From positions 455,877 through 519,876 of the forward strand of contig NZ_HG005140.1 of assembly GCF_000455265.1 (NCBI RefSeq): DNA of 64,000 nt, in the 5' to 3' direction. Below, piece after piece: positions 43,121 to 52,001 of this stretch. The position numbers and the translations under genes were made by a program. The number at the start of each line of letters is the position of its first letter. Within the stretch, counting starts at the first letter, position 1. The notes under the pieces were generated by a model. That model was not told the DNA's origin. It did no database searches and worked only from the letters and a program-made list of their open reading frames with translations. This stretch comes from Paenibacillus antibioticophila (GTDB lineage Bacteria > Bacillota > Bacilli > Paenibacillales > Paenibacillaceae).

Positions 43121-43684
43121 CTACAAGTTCACATCCACTTTAATAGGAAGAGGCTCAGCCTTGCTCACACCCAAATATTTAAGGGTCTCCGCCGTAGACT
43201 GATGGTTCAAAATGGACTTGATGATAGAGATGGCGATGCCTTTCTGGTAGGCGTGATAACCGAAGGTCTTACGCAGCGTATGGGTGCCGATATTCTCGGA
43301 TATCCCGATCTCCCTTGCAGATTGGTTAATAATTCGATAAGCCTGCTGACGGGTAATTGGCCGGCAGTCCCGCTTGGACTTGAATAAATAGTCCTCGGGC
43401 TTACAGTCCTTCCCGGATAAATACTCCGTAACGATTTCCCGAATCTTGCTGTTCAAATAGTACCATTTATCCTCTCCGGTTCGCTCTTCCTTGATCAGCA
43501 AAAATTCCTTCGTATTCTGTCCGTCCCAGACGTCCTGAACCTTAAGGTTCAACATATCAAGCAAGCTTAAGCCCGTATTGATTCCAATAACGAACAGCAG
43601 CAGGTCTCTAATAGAATTCTTCCTCAACTCCTCTTTCATGGCTTGAATGGTCTCATTGTCTCGAATCGGATTGACGAATTGCAC
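43121..43684 (-). CDS. Minimal tyrosine recombinase lacking catalytic Arg I
   Basis: The 187-residue protein is the catalytic domain of a tyrosine recombinase without the N-terminal core-binding domain, like Bacillus YoeC. His135 and Arg138 ('HTLR'), His161 ('LNHQS') and the nucleophile Tyr170 ('LKYLG') are present. The position normally held by the first catalytic Arg ('TGLR') reads Ser40 (codon AGC). Arg I is needed for strand cleavage in characterised relatives, so this protein may bind but not cut, or may be in decay. The start is near ATG 43684. It stands alone at the edge of a 1.5-kb gene-free repeat region; no att sites or other phage genes are visible. Confidence 0.85.
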   Translation of the reverse strand: MQFVNPIRDNETIQAMKEELRKNSIRDLLLFVIGINTGLSLLDMLNLKVQDVWDGQNTKEFLLIKEERTGEDKWYYLNSKIREIVTEYLSGKDCKPEDYLFKSKRDCRPITRQQAYRIINQSAREIGISENIGTHTLRKTFGYHAYQKGIAISIIKSILNHQSTAETLKYLGVSKAEPLPIKVDVNL

Positions 43685-43880
43685 CGATAATCCCCCCGAA
43701 TTGATGTTACTTAATTAAAGCTTACCATACATTAAGTAACATCACAAACAAGAATTTGTTCATTTTTTAATCAAATTTTGGCTGTCTGCGGTTGTATAAA
43801 ATCAGCTGAGCCGTCCCAGAAGTTCGTGGCAGCGCTCTATTTGCTGCAGTTTGCTGCAAGAGCCGGTAGCAAAAAACCGT

Positions 43881-44060
43881 CTAAAGATTAATTCTGCGTT
43901 CCGGGGGGGTAACGTGTGAAGGTTGCTTTCGATCGCTGTTGCTCGCGGATTTCTTTAATTGGACCAAGTTCTGAAAAGGAAGAAATCCGCTCACAAAGGC
44001 GAACACTCCGTTTCTGCACCAACCTTCACACTTATACCCTTTTAACGCAGATTCTTAGTT
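43881..44060. repeat. Hairpin repeat R1 (long imperfect palindrome)
   Basis: Nested arms pair: CTGCGTT (43894) with AACGCAG (44044), GTGTGAAGGTTG (43914-43925) with CAACCTTCACAC (44020-44031), and GCGGATTTCTT (43945-43955) with AAGAAATCCGC (43980-43990). The core matches R2 at 44863-45003 in the opposite orientation at roughly 80% identity. Confidence 0.75.
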
Positions 44061-44307
44061 CGGCTTTATAGTGCTATGCACCGCACTCTGCAAATGCATT
44101 CAAACAGTAAGCAGACAACACCGTATCATTATTGGGGATACGCCCATTTCAATCAGCCTGCAGGGCAAGGCCATTCCAGTAGATTCTGCAAAATACCGAC
44201 CAAATACGCATGCGTAACATGCGTAAACCTCGCACCGAGCGTAGCTCCATGGCGCGGTGTTTTCGCAGCATGACGGTGATCGGTTGTCCGCATAATCTTA
44301 CGCATTT

Positions 44308-44485
44308 AGTGAAAAAAGTTACCTTAAAATTCCGGGAAATGATGGATATGAGGATATAGTGAAATTTCTGTACTTAAAGTTGGCTAAAATGCGGATTTGG
44401 CTAATTACTGGCGATCTAAGGTAAGTTTTTTCACTAAATGTGGGTTCGAGCGTCGAATGAAGATTTTAAGGTAAGTAATTTCACT
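44308..44485. repeat. Four-site dyad array, word AGTGAAA...TTAR
   Basis: A roughly 22-bp word starting AGTGAAA with TTAA or TTAG at positions 17-20 occurs on the plus strand at 44308 and 44358, and on the minus strand ending at 44435 and 44485. Copies in each arm are exactly 50 bp apart, and both pairs are symmetric about 44396.5. The geometry equals that of the array at 35979-36157 within 1 bp. Confidence 0.85.
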
Positions 44486-44862
44486 GGAGCGTACCCCTGT
44501 AACCCTTGATAGGAATGAGGCTGATCAGGTAGGATGAGTAAAGCTCGGAACAGGATTGGAACGCTTAGTCGGATAACGATGTTCTGTGTTCCGCACAAGG
44601 CCGAAGCAGCGTGCGACTGGGCGTAACTCCAGGCGCCCAGTGTTCCATTGGGCTGTGCATAAAGTGAATCGCTAAAGCCTCCATTCGCGTGCCTAGCCTA
44701 AGACGAGCCTGCCAGGAAGGTGAGTTGGGAGGAGGCTTGGCTTGCGCACAGTATCCTGCTTGTATGCCGCAGGGAGGCAAGTTAATAGCAGAGCAGTTAT
44801 TGCTATGCTGCTTAGGAATGGCCATGTGCAACGGCATATCAGTTAAACTGCAAAGGCGAAGT

Positions 44863-45003
44863 GCCCGGGCATAAGTATGAGGTATGCTGAAGAAGCGTCA
44901 GCGTTCGCCTTTGTGAGCAGATTTCTTCCTTGTCAGAACTTAGTCTAATCAAAGAAATCCGCGAACAACAGCGATCGTAAGCATACCTCACACGTTGCCC
45001 CGT
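44863..45003. repeat. Hairpin repeat R2 (inverted copy of R1)
   Basis: Arms GTATGAGGTATGCT (from 44875) and AGCATACCTCACAC (ending 44993) pair. An inner GCAGATTTCTT and AAGAAATCCGC pair with one mismatch. Compared with R1 the outer arm sequences differ but stay complementary, while the core CGATCGCTGTTG and CGCGGATTTCTTT segments are nearly unchanged. Confidence 0.75.
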
Positions 45004-45137
45004 CCAACTCGCCATCTAATGTTCAACTCTTTTCTGCTATTGCACATTTTGCCGCTATTGCACACTTTCCTGCCTCGCTCACTTAAGCCTTCGCCAGTCA
45101 AGCAGCTATCTGCCGTACCAGCCTATTAACACAAATA

Positions 45138-45172
45138 GGGCCTCCCGCCAGATCAAGTCTGTTGGGAAGCCC
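45138..45172 (-). terminator. Terminator of the SLH surface protein gene
   Basis: On the minus strand GGGCTTCCC pairs with GGGAGGCCC, with an inner partial CAGA/TGgC stem, followed by TATTTGT. It lies 27 bp after the stop. Confidence 0.65.
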
Positions 45173-45198
45173 CTGCTTTATTTCCTATTTCCTATTCC

Positions 45199-48100
45199 CT
45201 ATTTCCAGCTTTCGATTCCTGTCTCGAATTGATCGAAGTTATGCGGAGTCGAAGCTTCCATAATGTCTGAATAATGAGGATGGCTTGCTGGTACATCGGT
45301 CCACTTCTGTCCAATCTGGATATCCCATGGATGACGGCCCAGCAACTGATTAAGAATACGAACTACTTCTAATCTTGTAATCGGCTCTCCCGGATCAAAG
45401 GTCTCTCCGGTGAAGTCGAACAGCAGACCTTGCTGTTCAACGGTTGCAATGGCTTTTTCCGCCCAATAACCCTTAATATCTGTATAGGAGCTTTCTGATG
45501 CAGCATCCCACTTATACAAATTCATCAGAATCTGAGCAAATTCAGCCCGAGTGATCTGTTGATTCGGCTTAAAGGTATTGTTGCCGAAGCCTACCATCCA
45601 TTTATTGTTGGTTGCCGTTGTAATTGCATTCGCCGCCCAGTGCTTGGCATTCACATCCGCATAGGAGACTTTACTGGAGCTTGCCGCAGAAGTATACAAA
45701 CGAGACAAGATTGCTGCAACCTCAGATCGAACAATCCCTTGGTCCGTCTTAAACGTACCGTCAGGATATCCAACCATATACGGCGTGTGATCCCCTGAAT
45801 CCTTCAGCTTAGGCTGCAACGAGAAGCTGAATTTTACGATTGTATCTCCGACATGGATAATGCCATCCTTGATATAGCTGTCCGTACCGAAGCTCTCTTC
45901 CCGGCTATCCTTGCGGCTATCGAATACAGTGTATCCATCCTTCTCGCCAAGGAAGTAGTAATCACCGTCTGCATATACCATCCAGCCATACTCTCCGCTG
46001 TCTGAGCTCACTTGCGGGTTATGATTGTTGTTCGGTGCGAAATCTGCCAGCTCAGGAAGGTTGACAAGCGTGCCAGGCATTCTGCCCTTGGAGCGGTTCA
46101 GCTCTGTATCCGCCCAATATAACTGCATGTTTACACCTGCAGCTGGTTGGCCTGTGATTTCATCCAGAATCGTGCCGTATGGGTCTACCAGGTCTACAGA
46201 TAGCTTGGCGTTTCCGGCATTATCGACAGTCAGCTTGCCTGCAGGACCGGCCAGTTTCTCTCCATTAGGTGCAATTACATTCAGTGACAGGGTGTATTCA
46301 CCCGGCGCCACCTTCGGAAGCGTGAAGCTTCCATCCTGATTCATAACCACATTAGGCAGGTTCAGTGTCTGACCGTTCGCCGACTTTATTTTCCCCGAAA
46401 CTCGCAGGTTGTCTCCTACCAGCTTCGTGATCTTCTCTTGAACAACCTTGCCCCCGTTAGCCTGATCGGATACAACCGGCTCGGTCTTCATAGTAGCTGC
46501 AGGCTGCTGCACGGACCCTGTACCACTACCGCTTCCGGTAGAAGGAGTCGTTACAGGCTCGGAAGATGCGCCAGGCTTGACGGTTACCACATTGGATACG
46601 CCTGCACGCTCGCCCGATTCCACTCTTAGACGGAAATGATAGGTTTCGCGACTGGACAAGTTAGTAATTGTCGCAGTAGTAGAAGCATCATTCAGCGTCT
46701 CAACTGCGTTGATCGGATAAAAGTTCTCTCCATCCGTCGACTGCTCGATTATAATACTTGAAGCCCCTGTTAATGGAGGGAAGGTCAGCGTTACTTGCTG
46801 CATGCCAGCCACAGCTGCTAAGTTTGTTACCGGCTCCGAAGGGGAGGCTTGAACGATGTTGGACACACCGCGATAAACGCCCGATCCAATCACTAAGCGG
46901 TAATGATAAGATTTACCGTTAGTCAGACCCGTGACGGTTGCACTCGTGGATGTGGCATCCAGTGTCTCCACCGGAGTAACCGGACTAAAGTTAATACCAT
47001 CCTCCGATTGCTCGACCACAATATCCGATGTCCCTAATGACGGGAAGTTCAGGATAATTTGCTGATCTCCTGTCTCAGCCGATAAGGTAGTCAATGATTC
47101 TGAAGGCAGTGCTTCGACTACATTGGACTCGCCTTGATAGAATCCGGAAACAACCTGTAAACGGAAGTAATAGGTTTCGCCATTCACCAAGCCGGTGACT
47201 GTCGCACTTGTCGAGGATGCATCGAGCGCCTCGAGCAGGGTGGCCGGGCTATAATTGATTTTGTCAGTAGATTGCTCAACAATAATGTCGGTTGCTCCGA
47301 TTAATTCCGGGAAGCTCAAGGTAGCCTGTCCATTGCCCGCTTCCACGGATAGTGAAGATAACGGGGCCGGATTAGCTGCCAGAACATAGACGGTGAAGGT
47401 CTTCTCGCTGGTCAGTCCGTCTTTGGTGATCGTAGCCTTCAGATTCACATAAACTCCCGATTGAGCAGTTACCGGTCTGGTCACTGTCCCATCCGGAGCG
47501 ATAATCGACGGTTGATCAGAGCTCCAGACTGTCGTAACGCCCGCATCATCCAGCAGCGTAAGATTGTTTCTTACCGAATTTTTGGAATCTCCAGAATTAA
47601 ACTGAATATCCGTAACATCCTCTGCTTGCTCAATATCCTCAATCGCATCTTTGTAATCCGCAATTAGCTTATCTGCAATGCGGCTGGCGAGCTCTTCAAT
47701 AATCTCGCTGGTAGGCTTCGTAGATTCAATATGGAATCCGCTCTGGAAAATGTCATCGATAAAGCGCTGATTAACATCCTCATAAGTGGCTTCTGTTACT
47801 CCAACATATTGGAGTCCATTTTGATTGAACGAGTCTGTAAGCTTGGCTTGTTTGTCGCCTTCGTCCAAGTCACCGCGCGGGTCATCATTAATATTCACAA
47901 CATAGCGGAGCGGTGCTGTTCCCCAATGAATATTGTCGACTGCTACATCCAGGCTCTTGCTTGAAGTAGAATACAATTTCATGTTCTCAAAGGAGAAGAT
48001 AGAAATAATGTCGCAGCTATGACCGATATGGCTAACGATCGGGCCGAATTCATTGCCGTACACATCCGGAAGTGAGAGATTTCGGATAAGCTGATCGCCA

Positions 48101-48843
48101 TTATCCCACATGTTCAGTGTGGTATCGGTAGCAACAATTTTAATAGTATGCTGAGTAGCGCTGCCTTTAGTAAAGCTTCCAACTGAAGTAACGCCCGTCA
48201 TATTGCTTAAAGCTCGCGATGTTTCATTATGCAGAGCGGATGCATCTATTGAATCGAGCTTATAGACCTTGATCTCGCCTTCTACATATAAAATTGCATA
48301 TCCGCTCAACTTACCGGCACCGTCGATCTGAGTATTAAACAGAAAGCCGCCGCCCTCCATGCTGTGGTAATCTACCTTGGATTCATCCATATCGAAGGTG
48401 ATGATCTTCTTGCCTGACGGACTGCCATCAGTCAGCATGAAATCCTTATAGCCAGGGACAGTATAGCCATAGAAGGTTAAGGTATTCCCTCCATTTGAAA
48501 CTTGTACGTGATTGTAGTCGGCCGTCTCAACGGACGGAGTAATAACAAAATTATAATAATCTATATACCAGCTTGCTCTTCCATTATGGACATACTGCAT
48601 GTCCGATACAGCAGCCGGATCCGCACTAGCATCCATAATGGATACATATTTCGGGTTGACGTCCGCTGCAATCAACTTGGCTTTAACTGCATCATTTAAC
48701 GCACTCTCAAAATCACTGGCATCATAGACACTCGTGCCCACATTGTAGTACACCTCCGCTACCGGAGAAAGCGCATATGCCATCGGCATGCTTGTAACGA
48801 CCATTAATACTGCCATTACCATTGAAACCACTGTCTTCTTCAT
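45199..48843 (-). CDS. Large S-layer-homology (SLH) surface protein with Fn3-like repeats
   Basis: The 1214-residue secreted protein begins with a signal peptide (about residues 1-25, ending 'AYALS'). Residues 26-480 form an unrecognised N-terminal region that ends in an Ig-like 'STDQPSIIAPDGTVTRPV'-type segment. Three near-identical Fn3-like repeats of about 88 residues follow (roughly 490-750; each has 'SATVTGL.NG..Y.FRL' or similar). Then come a Ser/Gly linker, a carboxypeptidase-regulatory-like beta domain (about 785-880), and three SLH motifs (about 1015-1190; 'MVGYPDGTFK', 'WMVGFGNNTFKPNQQITRAEFAQIL', 'GETFDPGEPITRLEVVRIL'). SLH motifs bind pyruvylated cell-wall polymer, so the protein should sit on the cell surface. 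The ATG follows TAGGTGAG. It diverges from the sensor kinase. Confidence 0.9.
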   Translation of the reverse strand: MKKTVVSMVMAVLMVVTSMPMAYALSPVAEVYYNVGTSVYDASDFESALNDAVKAKLIAADVNPKYVSIMDASADPAAVSDMQYVHNGRASWYIDYYNFVITPSVETADYNHVQVSNGGNTLTFYGYTVPGYKDFMLTDGSPSGKKIITFDMDESKVDYHSMEGGGFLFNTQIDGAGKLSGYAILYVEGEIKVYKLDSIDASALHNETSRALSNMTGVTSVGSFTKGSATQHTIKIVATDTTLNMWDNGDQLIRNLSLPDVYGNEFGPIVSHIGHSCDIISIFSFENMKLYSTSSKSLDVAVDNIHWGTAPLRYVVNINDDPRGDLDEGDKQAKLTDSFNQNGLQYVGVTEATYEDVNQRFIDDIFQSGFHIESTKPTSEIIEELASRIADKLIADYKDAIEDIEQAEDVTDIQFNSGDSKNSVRNNLTLLDDAGVTTVWSSDQPSIIAPDGTVTRPVTAQSGVYVNLKATITKDGLTSEKTFTVYVLAANPAPLSSLSVEAGNGQATLSFPELIGATDIIVEQSTDKINYSPATLLEALDASSTSATVTGLVNGETYYFRLQVVSGFYQGESNVVEALPSESLTTLSAETGDQQIILNFPSLGTSDIVVEQSEDGINFSPVTPVETLDATSTSATVTGLTNGKSYHYRLVIGSGVYRGVSNIVQASPSEPVTNLAAVAGMQQVTLTFPPLTGASSIIIEQSTDGENFYPINAVETLNDASTTATITNLSSRETYHFRLRVESGERAGVSNVVTVKPGASSEPVTTPSTGSGSGTGSVQQPAATMKTEPVVSDQANGGKVVQEKITKLVGDNLRVSGKIKSANGQTLNLPNVVMNQDGSFTLPKVAPGEYTLSLNVIAPNGEKLAGPAGKLTVDNAGNAKLSVDLVDPYGTILDEITGQPAAGVNMQLYWADTELNRSKGRMPGTLVNLPELADFAPNNNHNPQVSSDSGEYGWMVYADGDYYFLGEKDGYTVFDSRKDSREESFGTDSYIKDGIIHVGDTIVKFSFSLQPKLKDSGDHTPYMVGYPDGTFKTDQGIVRSEVAAILSRLYTSAASSSKVSYADVNAKHWAANAITTATNNKWMVGFGNNTFKPNQQITRAEFAQILMNLYKWDAASESSYTDIKGYWAEKAIATVEQQGLLFDFTGETFDPGEPITRLEVVRILNQLLGRHPWDIQIGQKWTDVPASHPHYSDIMEASTPHNFDQFETGIESWK

Positions 48844-48991
48844 CAGCTCACCTATCCTGTAAGTTTAGTAGCAATGCAGTCTATCTCGATGTACCCTCCC
48901 ATTTCAAAAATATTTAAAAATGATGATATTAAAATAGCAGACGGCTCTCTCAAAAATCTCTCAAGCATTAATATTTTCGGTTGATAGCTTT

Positions 48992-49019
48992 TTGAGAGTT
49001 CCGTGGCATATGATAATAT
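48992..49019 (+). promoter_or_regulatory. Candidate promoter of the sensor kinase operon
   Basis: TTGAGA (48992-48997) and TAATAT (49014-49019) are 16 bp apart, 22 bp before the kinase start. The 197-bp gap 48844-49040 separates the divergent SLH gene. Confidence 0.45.
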
Positions 49020-49040
49020 CCGTACAGGAGCGTGATAGAC

Positions 49041-52001
49041 ATGAAGAGACTACTAGGCTTTATTGGCGCAGCCTGCGCCTTAATCGCCATGTTGTACATG
49101 ATTTTTAGCGATGAGGACACTGCCAATATCAAGACCAAGGCCGTTGATGGGATCATTGATCTGCGTCAAATTACCGATTCTCCGTTCGTATCTTTGGCAG
49201 GGGATTGGAAATTTACACCGGATTCATTTACAGATCCGGCACACCTTGCAGAAGAGGCCGTTTCGCTGCCGGTGCCTGGAGCGTGGCCCTCAGATATCCG
49301 CTGGGGATCGTATCAACTAGTCGTCTATCTGCCTGACCAATGGACCGAGATCGGATTACGCATTCGCAATATCTGGTCTGCGCATGAGCTCTATATCAAC
49401 GGAATGCTTGTCTCGAAAAAGGGGACCCCTGCGGACTCCAAGCAAGAGATGAATCCGGATAATCGTTCCTACGAGATTCACTTCAAGCCGGATCAGCGAC
49501 AGGTGCTGCTTACCATTCATGTTTCGAATTTCTACAATACCAGAGGGGGGATCGTCCTCCCGATAGACATTGGCGATGCCGCAATGATAGACAAGGATGT
49601 GCACCGCGATCTTTCTCTGGAATGGGCCGCCGTGCTTTTCCTGCTGATATGCAGCATGTATCACCTCACGCTCTACTTAATGCGAACGAAGGACGAAGCC
49701 TTCCTGTATAGCGGACTCCACTTCTTATTGCTGTCAGCAGCAATTGCTCTTTGGGGAGACCGCATAGTCATCCGGGAGTTCCCGGATTTGCCATTCGAAC
49801 TCTACTTTCGGTTACAGGATTCTCTCACTTACTTGAGCTCTATTTTACTAATTGTATTTTTCGCAAAGATGATTCCGTTTATGGTGGGCCGCAGGGCTTT
49901 GTTCCTGCTTTGTCTGCCCCTGCTGGTCTTCGCGGTCCTGAATGCGATGCTGCCCGCGAGAACCCTATCGCCCGTGCAATATGTGATGTTATATTACATG
50001 GACCTGCTCTTCTTGATCTTGCTCTTCCGTACGTTGTACTTAACGATGAAGAACCGGATTTCCATACGGCGAAATGAAGCTGTCATTCTCATATTCATGA
50101 TGCTCTTTCTTGCTATGTTTGCTATCACTTCCTCTTCGGATACCTTGTTCTTCTCCGGACGTAATAGCATGAACCGGATTGGACTGATCGGATTCATCAT
50201 GACTATGAATGTATTCTTAGGCATTCGATTGATGAACCGGACAGCGGAGTCAGAGCGATTGACAGCCCGCCTGAAAAATGCAAATGCTGCCAAGGATGCC
50301 TTTCTGAAAGTCACTGCCCAGGAATTGCAGCGGCCCTTGCTCGATGTCGTTCATCTCATGCGGTCAATTCCTCAAGAGCAGAATGGCCGGAAGCAAGGCG
50401 AACAGTTGTATTTGGCCGAGCAGCTCATGGAGAATATGGTCTATTTGCTGAGAGATTTGCATGACTTTACCCGTCTGCGGTTTGAAGATTATGAGATTCA
50501 ATTGAAATCGACCAATCTTAGAATGGTCATGCTCTACGTCACTCAACTGATGCAGTTCACGTTCAACAAGAAGAATATCCAAATCAATGAAATGATTGCG
50601 GGCCAGCTATATGTGTGGGCCGATGAGCAGCGTTTGACACAGGTTCTGCTGCGTGTAATGAACGAAATCTCCCTTGATTCTGCCGAGGGCGCCTTAACGA
50701 TTGAGTCCGCACAGGACGGTTCCGATGTGCTGCTTATTATCACCGCAACCCGTCAGTCCATCACGGCCAGCAGGAGTCTCCAGCACTCCTCCGGCCTGAT
50801 GATGACACAAGAGCTTATCCAGCAAATGAACGGATCGGTCACGTACGAGCGAACGAACACGGGGACGCGATTCTTGGTCAGGCTGACCTTCAGCGAATTC
50901 AAAGAACCGATGGCTCCCTTGGACTACGAATACCTCATCCGGTCTGTTGCCGCTTCGGAGGAGCGGGAACTGCAAACCGTGCTTATTGTGGATGACGATG
51001 TGATGCATGCAGAAGTCATGAAAAGTATGCTGAGTGATACCTACAAAATTCAAACCGTCTACACCATTCAAGAGGCGCTGGATTATTACCGCACACACCC
51101 GGAAGTCACGTTAGTCATCATCGATGATCTTATCCCGGGTGAGATGAATAGCCTGGATCTGCTGAGACAGATTCGTATCCAGGCCTCGCTGATCGAGCTT
51201 CCGGTTCTCATGATGATTTCTTCAGAATATCCGGGATATATCGAGACGATCTTTACGGCCGGGGCAAATGATTATTTATTGAAGCCCATCTCCAAGGAAA
51301 CCTTGATGGCCAGACTCAATGCAGCAGAGCAGACGAAGCAGTCGACGTTAAAAGCAATCGAGTATGAAATGGCTTTTCTGCAAACTCAGATTAAACCCCA
51401 TTTCCTGTACAACGCGCTTAGCAACATCATTTCCTTCTGCTATACAGACGGCGAACGGGCGGCCTACTTACTGACGATGCTAAGTTCATTCCTGCGTTAT
51501 ATATTCGAATCCAGCAGAGAGGGGCAGACTTCCTCATTACAAAAGGAACTTGAAATTATTGAAGCTTATGTAGAGGTAGAAAAGGCCCGGTTTGGTGAAC
51601 GCTTGAGCTTTGCCTATGAGCTGAATCCCGTTATTGACGCGGATAAGACGCGCATTCCCAGCCTGCTTCTGCAGCCCCTGGTCGAAAATGCGATTCGTCA
51701 TGGAATCTTTAACAAGGATGGCCCGGGTCATGTTCAAGTGACGATTACCCTTCGTAATCATCTCCTTCACGTCACCATTACCGATGACGGTGTGGGGATG
51801 ACGGCTTCACAATGCAAGCAATTACTGGAGGGAGCCCCCGCGAACGGAATCGGCTTTACGAACGTGCGCCGGCGCGTGCATGATTTTACCCAAGGCAAAG
51901 TGGAGATTCATTCATCACCAGGAACCGGGACGACTATTGTATTAACGATTCCCATGAAGGGAGAGCAAATGAATGTGGAAAATAATGATCGTAGAGGATG
52001 A
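49041..52001 (+). CDS. Hybrid 7TM sensor kinase with degenerate and LytS-type kinase modules
   Basis: The protein has about 986 residues. After an N-terminal helix comes an extracellular beta domain of the 7TM-DISM type (about 40-185, 'WPSDIRWGSYQLVVYLPDQW'). Seven membrane helices follow (about 190-390). A HisKA-like stretch then reads 'FLKVTAQELQRPL' near residue 425, with Gln in place of the usual phosphorylated His. Next are a weak ATPase-like domain, a receiver (about 645-765, 'LIVDDD', 'IIDDLIP', 'LLKPIS') and a LytS-type kinase whose His lies in 'QIKPHFLYNAL' near 786, with ATPase motifs 'LVENAIRHG' and 'DDGVGM'. The ATG at 49041 has GGAG ten bases upstream. It overlaps its response regulator gene by 29 bp. 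Confidence 0.88.
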   Translation: MKRLLGFIGAACALIAMLYMIFSDEDTANIKTKAVDGIIDLRQITDSPFVSLAGDWKFTPDSFTDPAHLAEEAVSLPVPGAWPSDIRWGSYQLVVYLPDQWTEIGLRIRNIWSAHELYINGMLVSKKGTPADSKQEMNPDNRSYEIHFKPDQRQVLLTIHVSNFYNTRGGIVLPIDIGDAAMIDKDVHRDLSLEWAAVLFLLICSMYHLTLYLMRTKDEAFLYSGLHFLLLSAAIALWGDRIVIREFPDLPFELYFRLQDSLTYLSSILLIVFFAKMIPFMVGRRALFLLCLPLLVFAVLNAMLPARTLSPVQYVMLYYMDLLFLILLFRTLYLTMKNRISIRRNEAVILIFMMLFLAMFAITSSSDTLFFSGRNSMNRIGLIGFIMTMNVFLGIRLMNRTAESERLTARLKNANAAKDAFLKVTAQELQRPLLDVVHLMRSIPQEQNGRKQGEQLYLAEQLMENMVYLLRDLHDFTRLRFEDYEIQLKSTNLRMVMLYVTQLMQFTFNKKNIQINEMIAGQLYVWADEQRLTQVLLRVMNEISLDSAEGALTIESAQDGSDVLLIITATRQSITASRSLQHSSGLMMTQELIQQMNGSVTYERTNTGTRFLVRLTFSEFKEPMAPLDYEYLIRSVAASEERELQTVLIVDDDVMHAEVMKSMLSDTYKIQTVYTIQEALDYYRTHPEVTLVIIDDLIPGEMNSLDLLRQIRIQASLIELPVLMMISSEYPGYIETIFTAGANDYLLKPISKETLMARLNAAEQTKQSTLKAIEYEMAFLQTQIKPHFLYNALSNIISFCYTDGERAAYLLTMLSSFLRYIFESSREGQTSSLQKELEIIEAYVEVEKARFGERLSFAYELNPVIDADKTRIPSLLLQPLVENAIRHGIFNKDGPGHVQVTITLRNHLLHVTITDDGVGMTASQCKQLLEGAPANGIGFTNVRRRVHDFTQGKVEIHSSPGTGTTIVLTIPMKGEQMNVENNDRRG

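Larger units (their letters stand above)
43685..45198. other. 1.5-kb gene-free region rich in repeats
   Basis: No convincing coding frame is present. The region holds hairpin repeat R1 (43881-44060), a four-site dyad array (44308-44485), hairpin repeat R2 in opposite orientation (44863-45003), a short GCTATTGCACA direct repeat (45036 and 45053) and the SLH gene terminator (45138-45172). Frames at 44565-44837 and 44076-44273 show no family resemblance. Confidence 0.75.

Noticed and set aside
44565..44837. 90-codon minus-strand frame in the gene-free region
   Set aside because: No ribosome binding site, low-complexity product, flanked by repeats.
43881..45003. Insertion sequence bounded by R1 and R2
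   Set aside because: There is no transposase between the repeats and no visible target-site duplication; a mobile origin stays only a possibility.
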